Of a DNA stretch of 64,000 nucleotides, positions 35,251 through 45,443 are shown piece by piece. The notes beneath the pieces are model-generated. The model was given only the letters and a program-made list of their open reading frames with translations, was not told where the DNA came from and searched no databases. Position 1 is the first letter of the stretch; the number at the start of each line of letters is the position of its first letter. Source of the stretch: SCUN01 sp964343975 (lineage in GTDB: Bacteria > Acidobacteriota > Vicinamibacteria > Vicinamibacterales > SCN-69-37). The position numbers and the translations under genes are program-made. The DNA lies in contig CAYFLU010000001.1 of NCBI GenBank assembly GCA_964343975.1, positions 22,274-86,273 of the forward strand. Direction: 5' to 3'.

Positions 35251-36600
35251 ATGTTGTTGTCACTGCTCGTCTCGCTCGCGCTCCTCGCGCTGCCGCAAAC
35301 GCCGGCGCAAACCCCACTCGCCTTCCCGGCGCCCACCGCGACGACTGCGTCCGGCTGTCAGGCAGAGATCAAGACGTTCGTCGACAAGGAGAACGCCGCG
35401 GCCGGCATCACCGGCGCGCCGCTCACCGCCGCCGACCGCGACAAGATCACGCAGATGCAGCGCATCAACACGGCCAAGCTCGCGATGACCAAGGCCTGCG
35501 CCGCGAAGCTCGACGCGAAGACGGTGGCCGACGCGGATCTCTCGGCAGCGCTCCAGCTCTTCGCCGACGCGAACCTGATGGACGCGACACAGCAGGTCCT
35601 CACGCGCGCGCTGGCCGTGAAGAGCACGCCGGCGGCCCGCGCGGCGCTCCTCGCCGTCGCGATCCCCATCGAGCGTCGTCTCGCACCGGCCAACACCGAC
35701 CGCGTGTGGCGCGTCGCCAACCTGTATCCGACGATGGAGAAGCACGCGGATGAACTGGACGCCAACACGGCGGCCACGTTCGAGCAGAAGTGGGGCGTGC
35801 ACACGTACCTCGAGTCGATCTATCGCGGCGACGACATCGACGCGGGCATCATCAAGCACGGCCAGTGGATCGTGGCGCAGGGCGATGCGTGCGCGCCGCA
35901 GGATCGCGCCAAGCTCGGCCGTCAGGTCGTGTCGGCGCACGTGAACATGGCCGAGGCCTACGCCGGTCAGAACATGAACGACAAGGCGCTGCAGCTGCTC
36001 GGCGACGCCACGAAGAAGTGGGGCGACATCGCCGGCACGGCCGACACGGTCGCGCCGACACTCGCGCGCTACAAGCTCGTCGGCACGAAGGGCGCGGCGA
36101 TCACGGCGCCGACCTGGTTCAACGGCCCGGCGTCCAAGTCGCTTGATCTCGCGGCCGGCAAGGTCACGCTCCTCGAGTTCACGGCGCACTGGTGCGGGCC
36201 GTGCCGCGAGAGCTACCCCGGCATCAACCGTCTCCGCGCGAAGTACGGTCCGCAGGGGTTCCAGGTGGCGCTCGCCACGCGCTTCTGGGGCTACTTCGGC
36301 AGCGACCGCAATCTCTCGACCGACGCGGAACTCGCGAAGGACAAGACGTACTTCGCCGAGCACGAGATGTCCGACGTGCCGGTGGCCATCGGACCGCAGG
36401 TCAACGCGAAGGTCGTCAACGGCAAGGTGGTCTACGAGCCGCAGAAGGATCCGAACGACGTCGCGTACGAGGTCGGCGGCATCCCGCAGATCCAGCTCAT
36501 CGACAAGCACGGCGTGATCCGCCTGATCATGGTCGGCTACGACAACGCGAACGAGGCGAAGCTCTCGAAGGTGATCGAAGCGCTGCTCGCTGAAAAGTAG
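35251..36600 (+). CDS. TlpA/thioredoxin-like exported protein
   Basis: A 449-residue protein with signal peptide 1-20. A long helical region follows (about 40-280, with TPR-like pairing such as AHVNMAEAYAGQNMNDKALQLL), then a C-terminal thioredoxin fold with W-C315-G-P-C318 (FTAHWCGPCRESYPGINRL) and the cis-Pro segment VGGIPQIQLIDKHG. The start ATG 35251 is 15 bases after dsbD, with AAGGA 7-8 bases upstream; a GTG directly before it is an alternative. It is probably reduced by DsbD. A helical-plus-thioredoxin layout also occurs in the gene at 490-2142. Confidence 0.85.
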   Translation: MLLSLLVSLALLALPQTPAQTPLAFPAPTATTASGCQAEIKTFVDKENAAAGITGAPLTAADRDKITQMQRINTAKLAMTKACAAKLDAKTVADADLSAALQLFADANLMDATQQVLTRALAVKSTPAARAALLAVAIPIERRLAPANTDRVWRVANLYPTMEKHADELDANTAATFEQKWGVHTYLESIYRGDDIDAGIIKHGQWIVAQGDACAPQDRAKLGRQVVSAHVNMAEAYAGQNMNDKALQLLGDATKKWGDIAGTADTVAPTLARYKLVGTKGAAITAPTWFNGPASKSLDLAAGKVTLLEFTAHWCGPCRESYPGINRLRAKYGPQGFQVALATRFWGYFGSDRNLSTDAELAKDKTYFAEHEMSDVPVAIGPQVNAKVVNGKVVYEPQKDPNDVAYEVGGIPQIQLIDKHGVIRLIMVGYDNANEAKLSKVIEALLAEK

Positions 36601-36607
36601 CCGCGTC

Positions 36608-37372
36608 GTGATCCGCACGGAGCAACTCTCCCGCAGCTACGGGAGCAAACAGGCCCTCATTGAACTCTCGCTCACGGTTGAACCCGGCGAGATCCTCGGA
36701 TTTCTCGGCCCCAACGGGGCCGGGAAATCCACCACCGTCAAGATCCTCACCGGCATGATCCAGCCCGATGCGGGCCGCGCCACCGTGGCCGGCTTCGACG
36801 TCGTGGCGCAGCCGATGGAAGTGAAGAAGCGCATCGGCTACGTGCCGGAAACCGCGGCGCTCTACGACGGCCTCACGGGCGGCGAGTACCTCGAGCTGAT
36901 CGGCTGCCTCTACCACCTCGACGCGAAGGTCGCCACCGCGCGCCGGCACGAGCTGCTGGAACTCTTCGGCCTGCTCGGCAACGTCAACGACCGCATGAGC
37001 GAGTACTCGAAGGGCATGCGGCAGAAAGTGGCGATCATCGCCGCGATGATGCACCGCCCCGAGGTGCTCATCATGGACGAGCCGCTCGACGGCCTCGACG
37101 CGAACGCCGCGATGATCGTGAAGGAACTCCTGCGGCAAACGGCTGCCCAAGGGAAGACCGTCCTCTTCTGCTCCCACATCCTCGACGTCGTCGATCGCAT
37201 GTGCACGAAGATCGTCGTGATCAACAAGGGCCGGCTCGTCGCGAGCGGCACGTCGGACGAACTCAAGCACAACACCGGCGAAGCCACGCTCGAGGCGGCG
37301 TTCGGCAAGTTGACCGGCGGTCTCGATGTGGGCCGCGTGGCCGCCGAGTTCCTGTCGGCGCTCGAGAAATGA
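36608..37372 (+). CDS. ABC transporter ATP-binding protein
   Basis: A 254-residue ATPase starting at GTG 36608. Walker A is GPNGAGKST, followed by the Q-loop region GYVPETAALYDGLTGGEYL. The signature is MSEYSKGMRQKVAI, Walker B VLIMDEPLDGLD, and the switch histidine is in CSHILDVVDRMC. The C-terminal extension is short. It belongs to the ABC-2 type export group and overlaps its permease gene by ATGA (37369-37372). It lies 7 bases after the TlpA-like gene. Confidence 0.94.
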   Translation: MIRTEQLSRSYGSKQALIELSLTVEPGEILGFLGPNGAGKSTTVKILTGMIQPDAGRATVAGFDVVAQPMEVKKRIGYVPETAALYDGLTGGEYLELIGCLYHLDAKVATARRHELLELFGLLGNVNDRMSEYSKGMRQKVAIIAAMMHRPEVLIMDEPLDGLDANAAMIVKELLRQTAAQGKTVLFCSHILDVVDRMCTKIVVINKGRLVASGTSDELKHNTGEATLEAAFGKLTGGLDVGRVAAEFLSALEK

Positions 37373-38976
37373 AGCCGTTCTTCGTCGCCCTGGGCGTGGA
37401 CTACGACCAGTGGCTGGCGCTCACGAAGGCACTGCTGAAGCGCGACTTCCGCACGCGCTCGGTCGCCGTCGGCAACCGGGGCGGCCGCGAAGCGGTGGGG
37501 GCGCGCGCGTTCTTCTCGCAGTTTCTCCTCTACTCGGTGTTCGGCGCGCTGCTCTCGGGCGCCATCGTCTTCAGCAAAGACCTGTTCTTCATCGGCGTCG
37601 TGATGAGCGCGTACGTGATGTTCATGGTCGGCACGGCGGTGCTGCTCGACCATTCGAGCGCGCTTACGGCCGCCGACGACTTCGCGGTGCTCGGCTTCCG
37701 TCCGATCACGTCCCGCACGTATTTCGCGGTGCGGCTCACGAACGTGCTGAGCTACACGCTGCTCATGACCACGCTCGTCGCCTATATCCCGGTCGGCGCG
37801 CTGTTCATCAAGCACGGCTGGGCCGCCGGCGTGGCCGGGCTCGGCGCGCTCTACGGCACGTCGCTCAGCATCGCGTTCGCATTGCTCATTTCCTACGCGG
37901 GCCTGCAGCGGCTCGTCGGCGCGCAGCGGCTGAAGTCCGTGCTGTCGTACGTGCAGCTCCTCATGAGCTTCGGCGTGTACGGCGGCTACTTCCTGATCTC
38001 GAAACTTGTATCAAAAACCTTCATCGCGAACTTCACACTGCCGAAGACCTGGTGGCTGCTGTGCCTGCCGCCGGCGTGGTTTGCGAGCTACTTCGACATT
38101 GCCGCGGGCCACATCGCGGCATCAACGCTCCTGCCGGCCGGCGTGTCGGTGGCGCTCCTCGTCGGCATGACGATCGCGCTCACCGGCAAGCTCTCGTCGG
38201 GCTTTGCGGACCGCCTCGGTGAATCCGCCGTGGCCGCGCGCTCGTCATCCACACCCGCGCGCCCGAGCCGCGCGGGCTGGCTCTTCCGCGCCGGTGAGAA
38301 CCGCGCGATGGCGCTCCTCATCCGCAGCCAGTTCCGCAACGATCAGAAATTCCGGATGGGCGTGCTCACGATCATCCCGCTCACGGTGCTCTACATCTTC
38401 CAGGGCGTGAGCGAACACGGCGGGCTCGACGGCCGCGTGGGCCGCGAGTATCTGCTCGTCGGATTCGCGATCATGATGTTCCCGGCGATGCTGAAGATGC
38501 AGCTCACACGCAGCGACGCCTATCGCGCGTCGTGGATCTTCTTTGCGGCGCCGGTGAATCGCGCGAATCTCATTCGCGCCTCCAAGAACGTCGTCGTCGC
38601 GATGTTCCTGCTGCCCTATCTGTTGTTCGTGACGGTGGCGATGGCGTGGGCGACGCACGACCCGGCTGGATCGATCGTGCGGATCGGGCTCATGGGCCTC
38701 ATCAGCCATCTCACACTCCAGATCACGATCTTGATGGATCCGGAGCTGCCGTTCGCCAAGCCGACGGACAAGAACCGCAGCTCGAGCATCTTCCTGCTCA
38801 TGGCCGGCATCGGCATCGTGAACATGCTGATTGTGGTGTTCGGCGAGCGCGTCTTTGCCAGCGCCCTGACGGTGGGGCTCACCGCCGGCGCGCTGGTGGT
38901 GCTCAGCGCGTTCGTGGAATTGCTCAACAAAGCGCGCATCGACGAGCAGGCGCGCAAGCTGGAGTTTCTGGGATGA
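37369..38976 (+). CDS. ABC-2 type permease, large
   Basis: A 535-residue membrane protein with about twelve hydrophobic segments (FFSQFLLYSVFGALLSGAIV, LLMTTLVAYIPVGALFI, LYGTSLSIAFALLISYAGLQ, LLPYLLFVTVAMAWA, SSSIFLLMAGIGIVNMLIVV) and a cytosolic middle loop near 285-320 rich in Ser/Arg/Ala. It pairs with the ATPase by ATGA overlap, and its own stop overlaps the next start by ATGA. The exported substrate is unknown. It may be functionally unrelated to the oxidoreductase genes that follow, though they share the transcript. Confidence 0.85.
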   Translation: MKPFFVALGVDYDQWLALTKALLKRDFRTRSVAVGNRGGREAVGARAFFSQFLLYSVFGALLSGAIVFSKDLFFIGVVMSAYVMFMVGTAVLLDHSSALTAADDFAVLGFRPITSRTYFAVRLTNVLSYTLLMTTLVAYIPVGALFIKHGWAAGVAGLGALYGTSLSIAFALLISYAGLQRLVGAQRLKSVLSYVQLLMSFGVYGGYFLISKLVSKTFIANFTLPKTWWLLCLPPAWFASYFDIAAGHIAASTLLPAGVSVALLVGMTIALTGKLSSGFADRLGESAVAARSSSTPARPSRAGWLFRAGENRAMALLIRSQFRNDQKFRMGVLTIIPLTVLYIFQGVSEHGGLDGRVGREYLLVGFAIMMFPAMLKMQLTRSDAYRASWIFFAAPVNRANLIRASKNVVVAMFLLPYLLFVTVAMAWATHDPAGSIVRIGLMGLISHLTLQITILMDPELPFAKPTDKNRSSSIFLLMAGIGIVNMLIVVFGERVFASALTVGLTAGALVVLSAFVELLNKARIDEQARKLEFLG

Positions 38977-39557
38977 AGCGACGCACCTGGCTGCAACAGA
39001 TCGGCGCCACCCTCGCACTGCTGCCATTCGCCCGCCTCCGCGCGTGGCAGCGGCCTGCGCTGTTCTCGGCCAACGACATCGCGGCGCTCAACGGCATCGC
39101 AGAGGTCGTCCTGCCGACCGCCCTCACCGCGCAGGATCGTGCGGATGTCGTGCAGAAGTTCATCGACTGGCACACGAACTACAAAGCCGGCGCCGACATG
39201 GGTCATACCTACGGCGGCTCCGTGCTCCGTCCGGCGTCGGGGCCCGCGGTCGCCACGCGCTACGCGCCGCAGTTCATCGCGCTCGATCAGGCCGCCCGCG
39301 CCAAAGGCGCGTCCGCGTTCGCGTCGGCGCCTCTGGCGACGCGACGCAGCGTCGTCGAGGCCGCGCTGACCACGCCGCAGCCCGTGAATCGCCTGCCGGC
39401 GCGCCCAACCGGCGCCAATCTCATCGCGGACGTCGCCGGCCTGTACTTCAACAGCGGCGCGGCGTTCGACCTCGCCTACAACACCTTCATCGGGCGCGAT
39501 CTGTGCCGTGGTCTTGCCGGCTCCGATCAACCGCCGATGCCGCTGGGACGAGGCTGA
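38973..39557 (+). CDS. Gluconate 2-dehydrogenase subunit 3-like protein, Tat-exported
   Basis: A 194-residue protein opening with a twin-arginine signal (KRRTWLQQIGATLALLPFARL). The rest fits the gamma-subunit family PF13618: FSANDIAALNGIAEVVLPT, QKFIDWHTNYKAGADMG and ADVAGLYFNSGAAFDLAYN. Subunit 3 carries the folded flavoprotein partner across the membrane by the Tat route. It overlaps the ABC permease gene by ATGA and is 4 bases before the GMC subunit gene, so the two form one enzyme. Confidence 0.85.
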   Translation: MKRRTWLQQIGATLALLPFARLRAWQRPALFSANDIAALNGIAEVVLPTALTAQDRADVVQKFIDWHTNYKAGADMGHTYGGSVLRPASGPAVATRYAPQFIALDQAARAKGASAFASAPLATRRSVVEAALTTPQPVNRLPARPTGANLIADVAGLYFNSGAAFDLAYNTFIGRDLCRGLAGSDQPPMPLGRG

Positions 39558-39561
39558 TCAC

Positions 39562-41157
39562 ATGCAGCGCCCACGGATCGTCGAGGCGGATTACGTCATC
39601 ATCGGCGGCGGCATCACCGCGGCGATGGTGGCCGAGAAGCTCAGCGGCCTCAAGCCGAACGCGTCGATTGTCGTCGTCGAAGCCGGGTCGCCGCTCTTCG
39701 ATTTCGAGAATCGTTCCCAGTACCGGAAGCGCAATCTCGACTACGGCGAGAACATCTGGCCCGGCGATTTCGTGGCCGATCAAGCGCCCGACGGCATGAT
39801 CTCGCGGACGATGGCCGTCGGCGGCTCTGCCCTGCATTGGGGTGGCGTCTGCAACCGCTTCTCGGAAGAGGATCTGCGACTGAAGTCGATGTACGGCCTC
39901 GCTGTCGATTGGCCGATCGACTGGGCGACGCTCGAGAGGTTCTATTGCGAGGCCGAGCGCCGCATCGGCGTGTCGGGTGAACCGAGCCCATTGCCGGAAG
40001 ACAAGCGGAGCGAGCCGTACCCGATGCCCGCCATGACGCCGAGCTTCAACTTGAAACAGCTGAAGGCATGGGCGGAAAAGAGCGGGCTGCCCTTCTGGAC
40101 CACGCCACAGGCGAAGAACACGAAAGACGGCTACAACGGCCGCAACGCCTGCCAGCGCTGCAACACCTGTGAAATCTGTCCCACCGGCGCCCGCTATTCA
40201 CCGGACTGGACGTTCAAGCAATTGCTCGCGGACAAGAAGCGCCACGTGCAGTTGCACTCGCGCACGCTCGTGCGGAAGTTGGTGATGGACGACGCGACGT
40301 CGAAGATCGTCGCGGCGGAGGCCGTCAGTGAAGCCGGCGACGGACAGGTGACCGAGTACCGCGCGAAGACATTCGTCATCGCCAGTGGCTATGTGTGGAG
40401 CGCGCACCTGTTGCTGCTCTCGGCCAATGCGAAGTTTCCGAATGGACTCGCGAACCGCACCGACCAGGTCGGCCGCTACATCAATGGACATCTGGCCTGG
40501 CAGACGCAGATCGATCTCGACCTGAAGATCTATCCGGGCATGAACGAGCAGCACAGTCTGATCACGCGGAAGTTCTTCCGGTGTGCGCCCACGGTGCCCT
40601 ACGTCCGACACGACCTCCGCATCTGGGAAAGCGCGAGCGGCCGCGAGCCCCGGTTGCGCGACGCCGCCGGAAAACTGCTGCTCGGGGACGAGCTCCTGAA
40701 GGACTGGCGCACCCGAACGACGCGCGGCTCCGCTCGGGTGCGTGGGTATTACACGGTCGAGCCTGACAAGGACAGCCGCATCACGCTCGACGCGGCCAAG
40801 AAGAATCGCTGGGGTGATCCCATGCCCGTTGTCCGCCACAAGATCGATGCGGCCAGTGAGGCACGTGCCGGATCGACGCGCGCGCATTTCGAGCAGGTCT
40901 TCGCCCAACTGGCCCGGGCCAACGACGGAAAGGTGGGTCCGTTGAGTGGACTGAACTATCAGGATCACCCCGCCGGCGGGTGTCGCATGGGCACCGATCC
41001 TGCCACGAGCGTGGTGGACTCGTGGGGCCGTACCCACGATCACCGGAACCTGTTCGTGGTCGGGGCGCCAACGCTGCCGACCGGCGGCTGCACGAACGGC
41101 ACGCTGACGTTCGTGGCGATGGCGTTGCGGTCGACCGAAGAGATCGCCCGCGGCTAG
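39562..41157 (+). CDS. GMC-type flavin oxidoreductase (large subunit)
   Basis: A 531-residue flavoprotein without its own signal peptide. The FAD motif is VIIGGGITAAMVAEKL, followed by VGGSALHWGGVC, and a cysteine cluster CQRCNTCEICPTGARYSPDW of the sort seen in membrane-linked sugar and alcohol dehydrogenases. The C-terminal active site is YQDHPAGGCRMGTDP with NLFVVGAPTLPTGGCTNGTLT. It should be exported with the preceding Tat subunit and donate electrons to a cytochrome or the quinone pool. The substrate is unknown. It is convergent with the histidine kinase gene, with a 4-base overlap. Confidence 0.88.
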   Translation: MQRPRIVEADYVIIGGGITAAMVAEKLSGLKPNASIVVVEAGSPLFDFENRSQYRKRNLDYGENIWPGDFVADQAPDGMISRTMAVGGSALHWGGVCNRFSEEDLRLKSMYGLAVDWPIDWATLERFYCEAERRIGVSGEPSPLPEDKRSEPYPMPAMTPSFNLKQLKAWAEKSGLPFWTTPQAKNTKDGYNGRNACQRCNTCEICPTGARYSPDWTFKQLLADKKRHVQLHSRTLVRKLVMDDATSKIVAAEAVSEAGDGQVTEYRAKTFVIASGYVWSAHLLLLSANAKFPNGLANRTDQVGRYINGHLAWQTQIDLDLKIYPGMNEQHSLITRKFFRCAPTVPYVRHDLRIWESASGREPRLRDAAGKLLLGDELLKDWRTRTTRGSARVRGYYTVEPDKDSRITLDAAKKNRWGDPMPVVRHKIDAASEARAGSTRAHFEQVFAQLARANDGKVGPLSGLNYQDHPAGGCRMGTDPATSVVDSWGRTHDHRNLFVVGAPTLPTGGCTNGTLTFVAMALRSTEEIARG

Positions 41158-42572
41158 TTGCTGAGCTTCACTTCGAGGCCGCCCTTGTCGCGGCGGCGGA
41201 ACGCGAGGCCGATCTTCGCGCGTCCGGTCACTTCATGCACGATCGCCAAGCCGAGACCGACTTCGTCGGCGCGGCGATTGCGCCGTTCGTCGCCGCGGAA
41301 CCGGCGGATGCCATTGAAGTACTTCAGCGTCGCGTCATTCACGCCTGCGCCTTCGTCCGCCACCAGCAGCACGAACTTTCCGGCCGACGGCGTGTCGAGA
41401 TCCACCGTCACCGAGGCGCCGGGTTTGCTGTAGCGAATCGCGTTGTCGATCAGGTTCTCGAGCACGAGCGCGAACAGGCCGGGGTCGCCGACGACGTTCA
41501 CCGTGCGATCGGGGACGGTGGCCGACAGGCTGATGCCGCACGCGGTCGCAAACGCCACTTCACGTGAGACGACGCGAGTCACGAGGTCGGTGAAGTCGAC
41601 CGGCACTTCCTGGAACGCGGCCTCGCGATCGCGCAGGCGCAGCGACGCCACGAAATTGGCGCCGCGGTGTTCGAGCGTGTGCGCATCGCGGAGCGCCGCC
41701 GACATCTGATCGCGCACCGCCGGCGTCACGCTCACCGAGCGGAGCACTTCGCCGATCCGCGTCGGCACGTGACCGAGCGGCATCACGAGGTCGTCGTGCA
41801 CATCGTTGGCCACGCGACGCAGCGCGTCTTGCTGATCCTTGATTTCGGCCGCGCGCGTGCGGATGCCAGCCGCGGCTTCATTGAAAGTGGCGCCGATCGC
41901 GGTGAGCTCGTCCTGGCCGTCGGCCGGCGCGGCGCCCACGTAGTCGGCACGGGCCATGTTGCGCATGGCGGCGGCGAGTGCCGCGGCACGGCGCTCCGTG
42001 GGCAGGCCGACGAGGAAGCACACTGCGAAGGTGGCGCCGAAGAAGCCGGCGAACACGAGCGTGCGCTCGAGCAGGAGATGCGCCGGCGCGGCCGCGCGGA
42101 ACAGGAACACCGCGCACTCGCTCGAGCGCCAGCGCGTCCACCGCGCGGTCTGAAGACCGGAGCCCTGCGGACCGGAGTACGACTCGGTGGCGAACTCACT
42201 GCCCGACTTCAGCGCGATGCGCAGCGAGTCGGGAAACCGCGGCGCCGCGGTGCTGATGCCTTTGAACTCTTCGTCGTACGCGAAGAACTCGAAGGGCCGC
42301 GCCTTCGCGTCCGGACGGGCCGTATAGACGTCGGCGTCGGGCTGCGTCAGCTGGTCCTTGGACGGACGATCGTCGCGCGGACCGGCGAGAAACCAGTTCG
42401 GGTTGGCTTCGCACGACTCGCGCACGTGCTGCACGACCGACGCGGCTGAGGCCTGTTCGAGTTGCTGTGCGCGGTCGCGTGACCGGAGGCCATCCACCAC
42501 CAGCGTCCCAAGCGCCGCCACTGCCAGGGCTGCCGCAAGGCTCCCGAAAATCTGCGACCGTCGCAATGTCAT
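41154..42572 (-). CDS. Membrane sensor histidine kinase
   Basis: A 472-residue kinase. Start ATG 42572 gives a first membrane helix (IFGSLAAALAVAALGTLVV). A sensor of about 110 residues and a second helix (TLVFAGFFGATFAVCFLVG) follow, then HAMP (AAMRNMARADYVGAAPADGQDELTAI), an unusual phosphoacceptor box (VANDVHDDLVMPLGH) and an ATPase domain with N-box ENLIDNAIRYSKPG, DEGAGV and GLGLAIVHEV. No response-regulator gene is adjacent. It lies 25 bases after the Ser/Thr kinase stop, so both kinases are probably cotranscribed. Confidence 0.85.
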   Translation of the reverse strand: MTLRRSQIFGSLAAALAVAALGTLVVDGLRSRDRAQQLEQASAASVVQHVRESCEANPNWFLAGPRDDRPSKDQLTQPDADVYTARPDAKARPFEFFAYDEEFKGISTAAPRFPDSLRIALKSGSEFATESYSGPQGSGLQTARWTRWRSSECAVFLFRAAAPAHLLLERTLVFAGFFGATFAVCFLVGLPTERRAAALAAAMRNMARADYVGAAPADGQDELTAIGATFNEAAAGIRTRAAEIKDQQDALRRVANDVHDDLVMPLGHVPTRIGEVLRSVSVTPAVRDQMSAALRDAHTLEHRGANFVASLRLRDREAAFQEVPVDFTDLVTRVVSREVAFATACGISLSATVPDRTVNVVGDPGLFALVLENLIDNAIRYSKPGASVTVDLDTPSAGKFVLLVADEGAGVNDATLKYFNGIRRFRGDERRNRRADEVGLGLAIVHEVTGRAKIGLAFRRRDKGGLEVKLSN

Positions 42573-42597
42573 GCGTCTATTGTCCCGTGAAATGCGA

Positions 42598-45443
42598 TCA
42601 ACGCAGCCGGTCGAAACGCGCCGAGCGGGCGTCGCCACCGCGCGCCAGCACCAGACCGGTGATGGCCAGTGCGGCCACGCCGGCGATCAGCGCGAACGAC
42701 GCCGGCGCGTACAGCCGCGTGCTGTCGAGCGTCATCGGCATGTTGCTGAGGTAGTTGCCCACGAGAAACCCCACGCAGGAGGCGAGGAGGCCCACGCGCA
42801 GGATCACCGCCAACATCAGCGACACGCTCAGGAGCTGATAGAGCCCGTTCAGCGCCTGCGCCTTCGGCGTCGGCCCTGAGGCACCATCAACCACCAACAG
42901 GACCATGGCCAAGATGATGATCGCGCGTTCGGAGATGAGCGGCAGTGACGGCGCGACGCGCCGAACGCCGCGATTCCACAGCAGCTCGACGCCCATGCGG
43001 AACGAGACCCATTCAAACACCGTGATCAACCCGCTCTGCAGGCTCCCGTTCATGGCCTGCACGACATCCCGCAAAAAGGGCCGCACGCCGTCGAGCGCGC
43101 CCGTGTAGCTCGAGAACGGCTCCATCTCCGGCAGGCCGGCCCACCGCGACACGACATACGGGATGAGGTTCAGCAGGCCGCCCGCCGCACCACACGCCAC
43201 GCCGATCAGCACGTCACGTCCGACGAGCGGATCACGCAGGCGCCCGGCCAGCACGCGCGACCAGCCCACCAGCACCAGCGGCGACGTGCGACGCACCCAC
43301 GGTTCGAGCCCCAGATAGATGAGATACATCACGCCGCCGAGAAACAGCGCGATGCCCGTCGCCGCAAAGAACCGCGACATCTCGCTCTGCGCATGGCGGA
43401 CGTGACCATCCAGCAGCCACGTCGCCATGATCACCGTGAACATGAACGCGGCGAGCCGGAACGCGCCGCGCACATCGGCGCGACCCGACCGGAGATTGGC
43501 GCGCGCGGCCAACACCGCGCCCACGAGCAGGAAGATGATCAACAACGAGCTGCTGCGGGTCGGCGATGGCGGCGCGGTCGAGTCGCGCGGCGCAGGCGTC
43601 CACGGCCCGACCAGCTCGAACGACACCGGTCGTCCACGATACGCCGCGGCTTCGATCCGTATGGGAATCAACGTGCCCGTGTAGGTGCCCGTCCAGGCGC
43701 GCCGCTCATCCGCATAGACACCGGGCGTGCGCGACGACGGCACTTCGGTGAAGGCGGTGCGATCGATCGCGGCCGCCGCGAAGAGCTTGTCCCAGTCGAC
43801 GGCCGCGGCCGTGCCGGTCGCCGCCGCCTCCTGCTGCGGCGGCACCGCCTCGAACCGCGTGAGCCGGCCCAGCGTGTCTGTGGCCACAAGCGTCATGCCG
43901 GTGGTCGTCATCGGCGGATCGGACGGACTCACCGTGTCGAGGCCGCTCTGCGGCACGAGCACCGACGGACTGGTGCGATACCAGAACTGCATCGCCGCCG
44001 GACGACCCGCCGCCAGATAAGTGGCGCGATCCGTCGCGGAGACATTCGTGGCCGCCCACTGCAGATACGTCGAGTTCTTGGCGAAGCCGTGGCTCGTGTC
44101 CGCCACCGCATCAACGTAGCCGAGCGACTGCCGGATCTGATCCGCGCGATCGGCGAGCACGTCGCCGCTCTTGGCGAGAGGCACGCGCGCGAACAGCGAC
44201 GCCTGATCCCCAATGCGCAGACACAGCACCACGGCCACTGCGAGCACCGCCAGCCACAGCGCACCGCGGGCCGGTGTCACCGTCGCGGTCTGCGCACCGG
44301 CCGCCGCCACCATCTCTGGCGAAGGCGTCTCGCCGGCGGCAAGCGCGGCCGCGAGCGGATCACCGCCCGGCAGCGCGGCGGCCACCGCGAGCGCGGAGGT
44401 CGGGCGATGCGACGGCTCAGGATCGAGACAGCGCATGATCGCGCGATCCACGGCCCCATCGAGCGACGACACGAGCACCGCGGGCGACGTGATCTGCCCC
44501 GACTGATGCTGAGCGACCAGATCTGCAATCGTCTTCGCGTCGAACGCGCGCTTGCCCGTGAACACCTCGTACAACACGAGGCCCAGCGCGTAGATGTCGC
44601 TGCGCACCGACACTTCGCGGCCGGCCAACTGCTCCGGCGCCATGTACGCCGGCGTCCCCGCGCGCACATCGTCGACCTCGCCGGCCGCGGCGAGACCGAA
44701 GTCCATGATGCGCACCTTGCCCGCGCCGTCGAGCATGATGTTGGCGGGCTTCAGATCGCGGTGCAGAATGCCGCGCTCGTGCGCGGCCGCGAGGCCGCTG
44801 CAGATCTGCCGCGCAATTTCGACCGCGCGCTCTTCCGGCAACCGCCCGATGCGGCGCAGCAACCCGGAGAGATCTTCGCCATCGACATACTCCATCGACA
44901 GATACAGGTGCCCGTCGACTTCGCCGATGTCGTACACGCGGCACACGTTCGGATGCGAGACCTGCCGCGCCGTGCGCACTTCGTTGTGAAACTGCGCCAA
45001 CCGCCGCGCNNNNNNNNNNNNNNNNNNNNNNNNNNNNNNNNNNNNNNNNNNNNNNNNNNNNNNNNNNNNNNNNNNNNNNNNNNNNNNNNNNNNNNNNNNN
45101 NNNNNNNNNGCGAGACCTGCCGCGCCGTGCGCACTTCGTTGTGAAACTGCGCCAACCGCCGCGCATCCACGGCCAGTGCGGCCGGCAGGAACTTCAGCGC
45201 CACCGGTTGTCCGAGACGCAGGTCGTCGGCGCGGTACACCTCGCCCATGCCGCCGCGGCCGAGCAAGCCGAGCACGCGGTAGCGATTGTCGAGCATCGTG
45301 CCTGGAGCAAACCGGCCGTAGTCGGTGCCGCTCGACGAGTTCAACCAACCGGTCTGGCTGGTCGCGGTGCCCTTTGACGGCGAGAGACGCGTTTCATCTG
45401 AGGCCGCGCTCGTGCGCGTGAGGTCATTGTCGGGTGCGCTCAT
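42598..45443 (-). CDS. Ser/Thr protein kinase with long membrane tail, interrupted by a false gap
   Basis: The N-terminal part reads RYRVLGLLGRGGMGEVYRADDL and VALKFLPA. After the N run the frame resumes with HPNVCRVYDIGEVDGHLYLSMEYVDG, HRDLKPANIMLD, DFGLA and TPAYMAPEQLAGREVSVRSDIYALG, a complete Hanks-type kinase. The C-terminal two thirds hold a membrane helix (ALWLAVLAVAVVLCL), a periplasmic domain of about 230 residues and about eight further helices. The gap inserts 155 extra bases (100 N plus a 55-base duplicate), which shift the frame. Removing them gives a continuous 896-residue protein. The start ATG 45443 overlaps the glycosylase stop (ATGA). Confidence 0.85.
44955..45164. other. 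Scaffold gap of 100 N flanked by an identical 55-base duplication
   Basis: Bases 44955-45009 and 45110-45164 are identical, and 45010-45109 are N. Joining the two contigs on that overlap restores the kinase reading frame exactly (ARRLAQFHNEVRTARQVS is encoded twice, once on each side). The gap is therefore most likely not missing sequence but two contigs that already overlap by one k-mer. Confidence 0.92.

Noticed and set aside
37369..41157. ABC exporter and the Tat/GMC dehydrogenase as one functional machine
   Set aside because: They share a transcript through ATGA overlap, but nothing in the proteins links transport to the oxidoreductase; kept as separate annotations.
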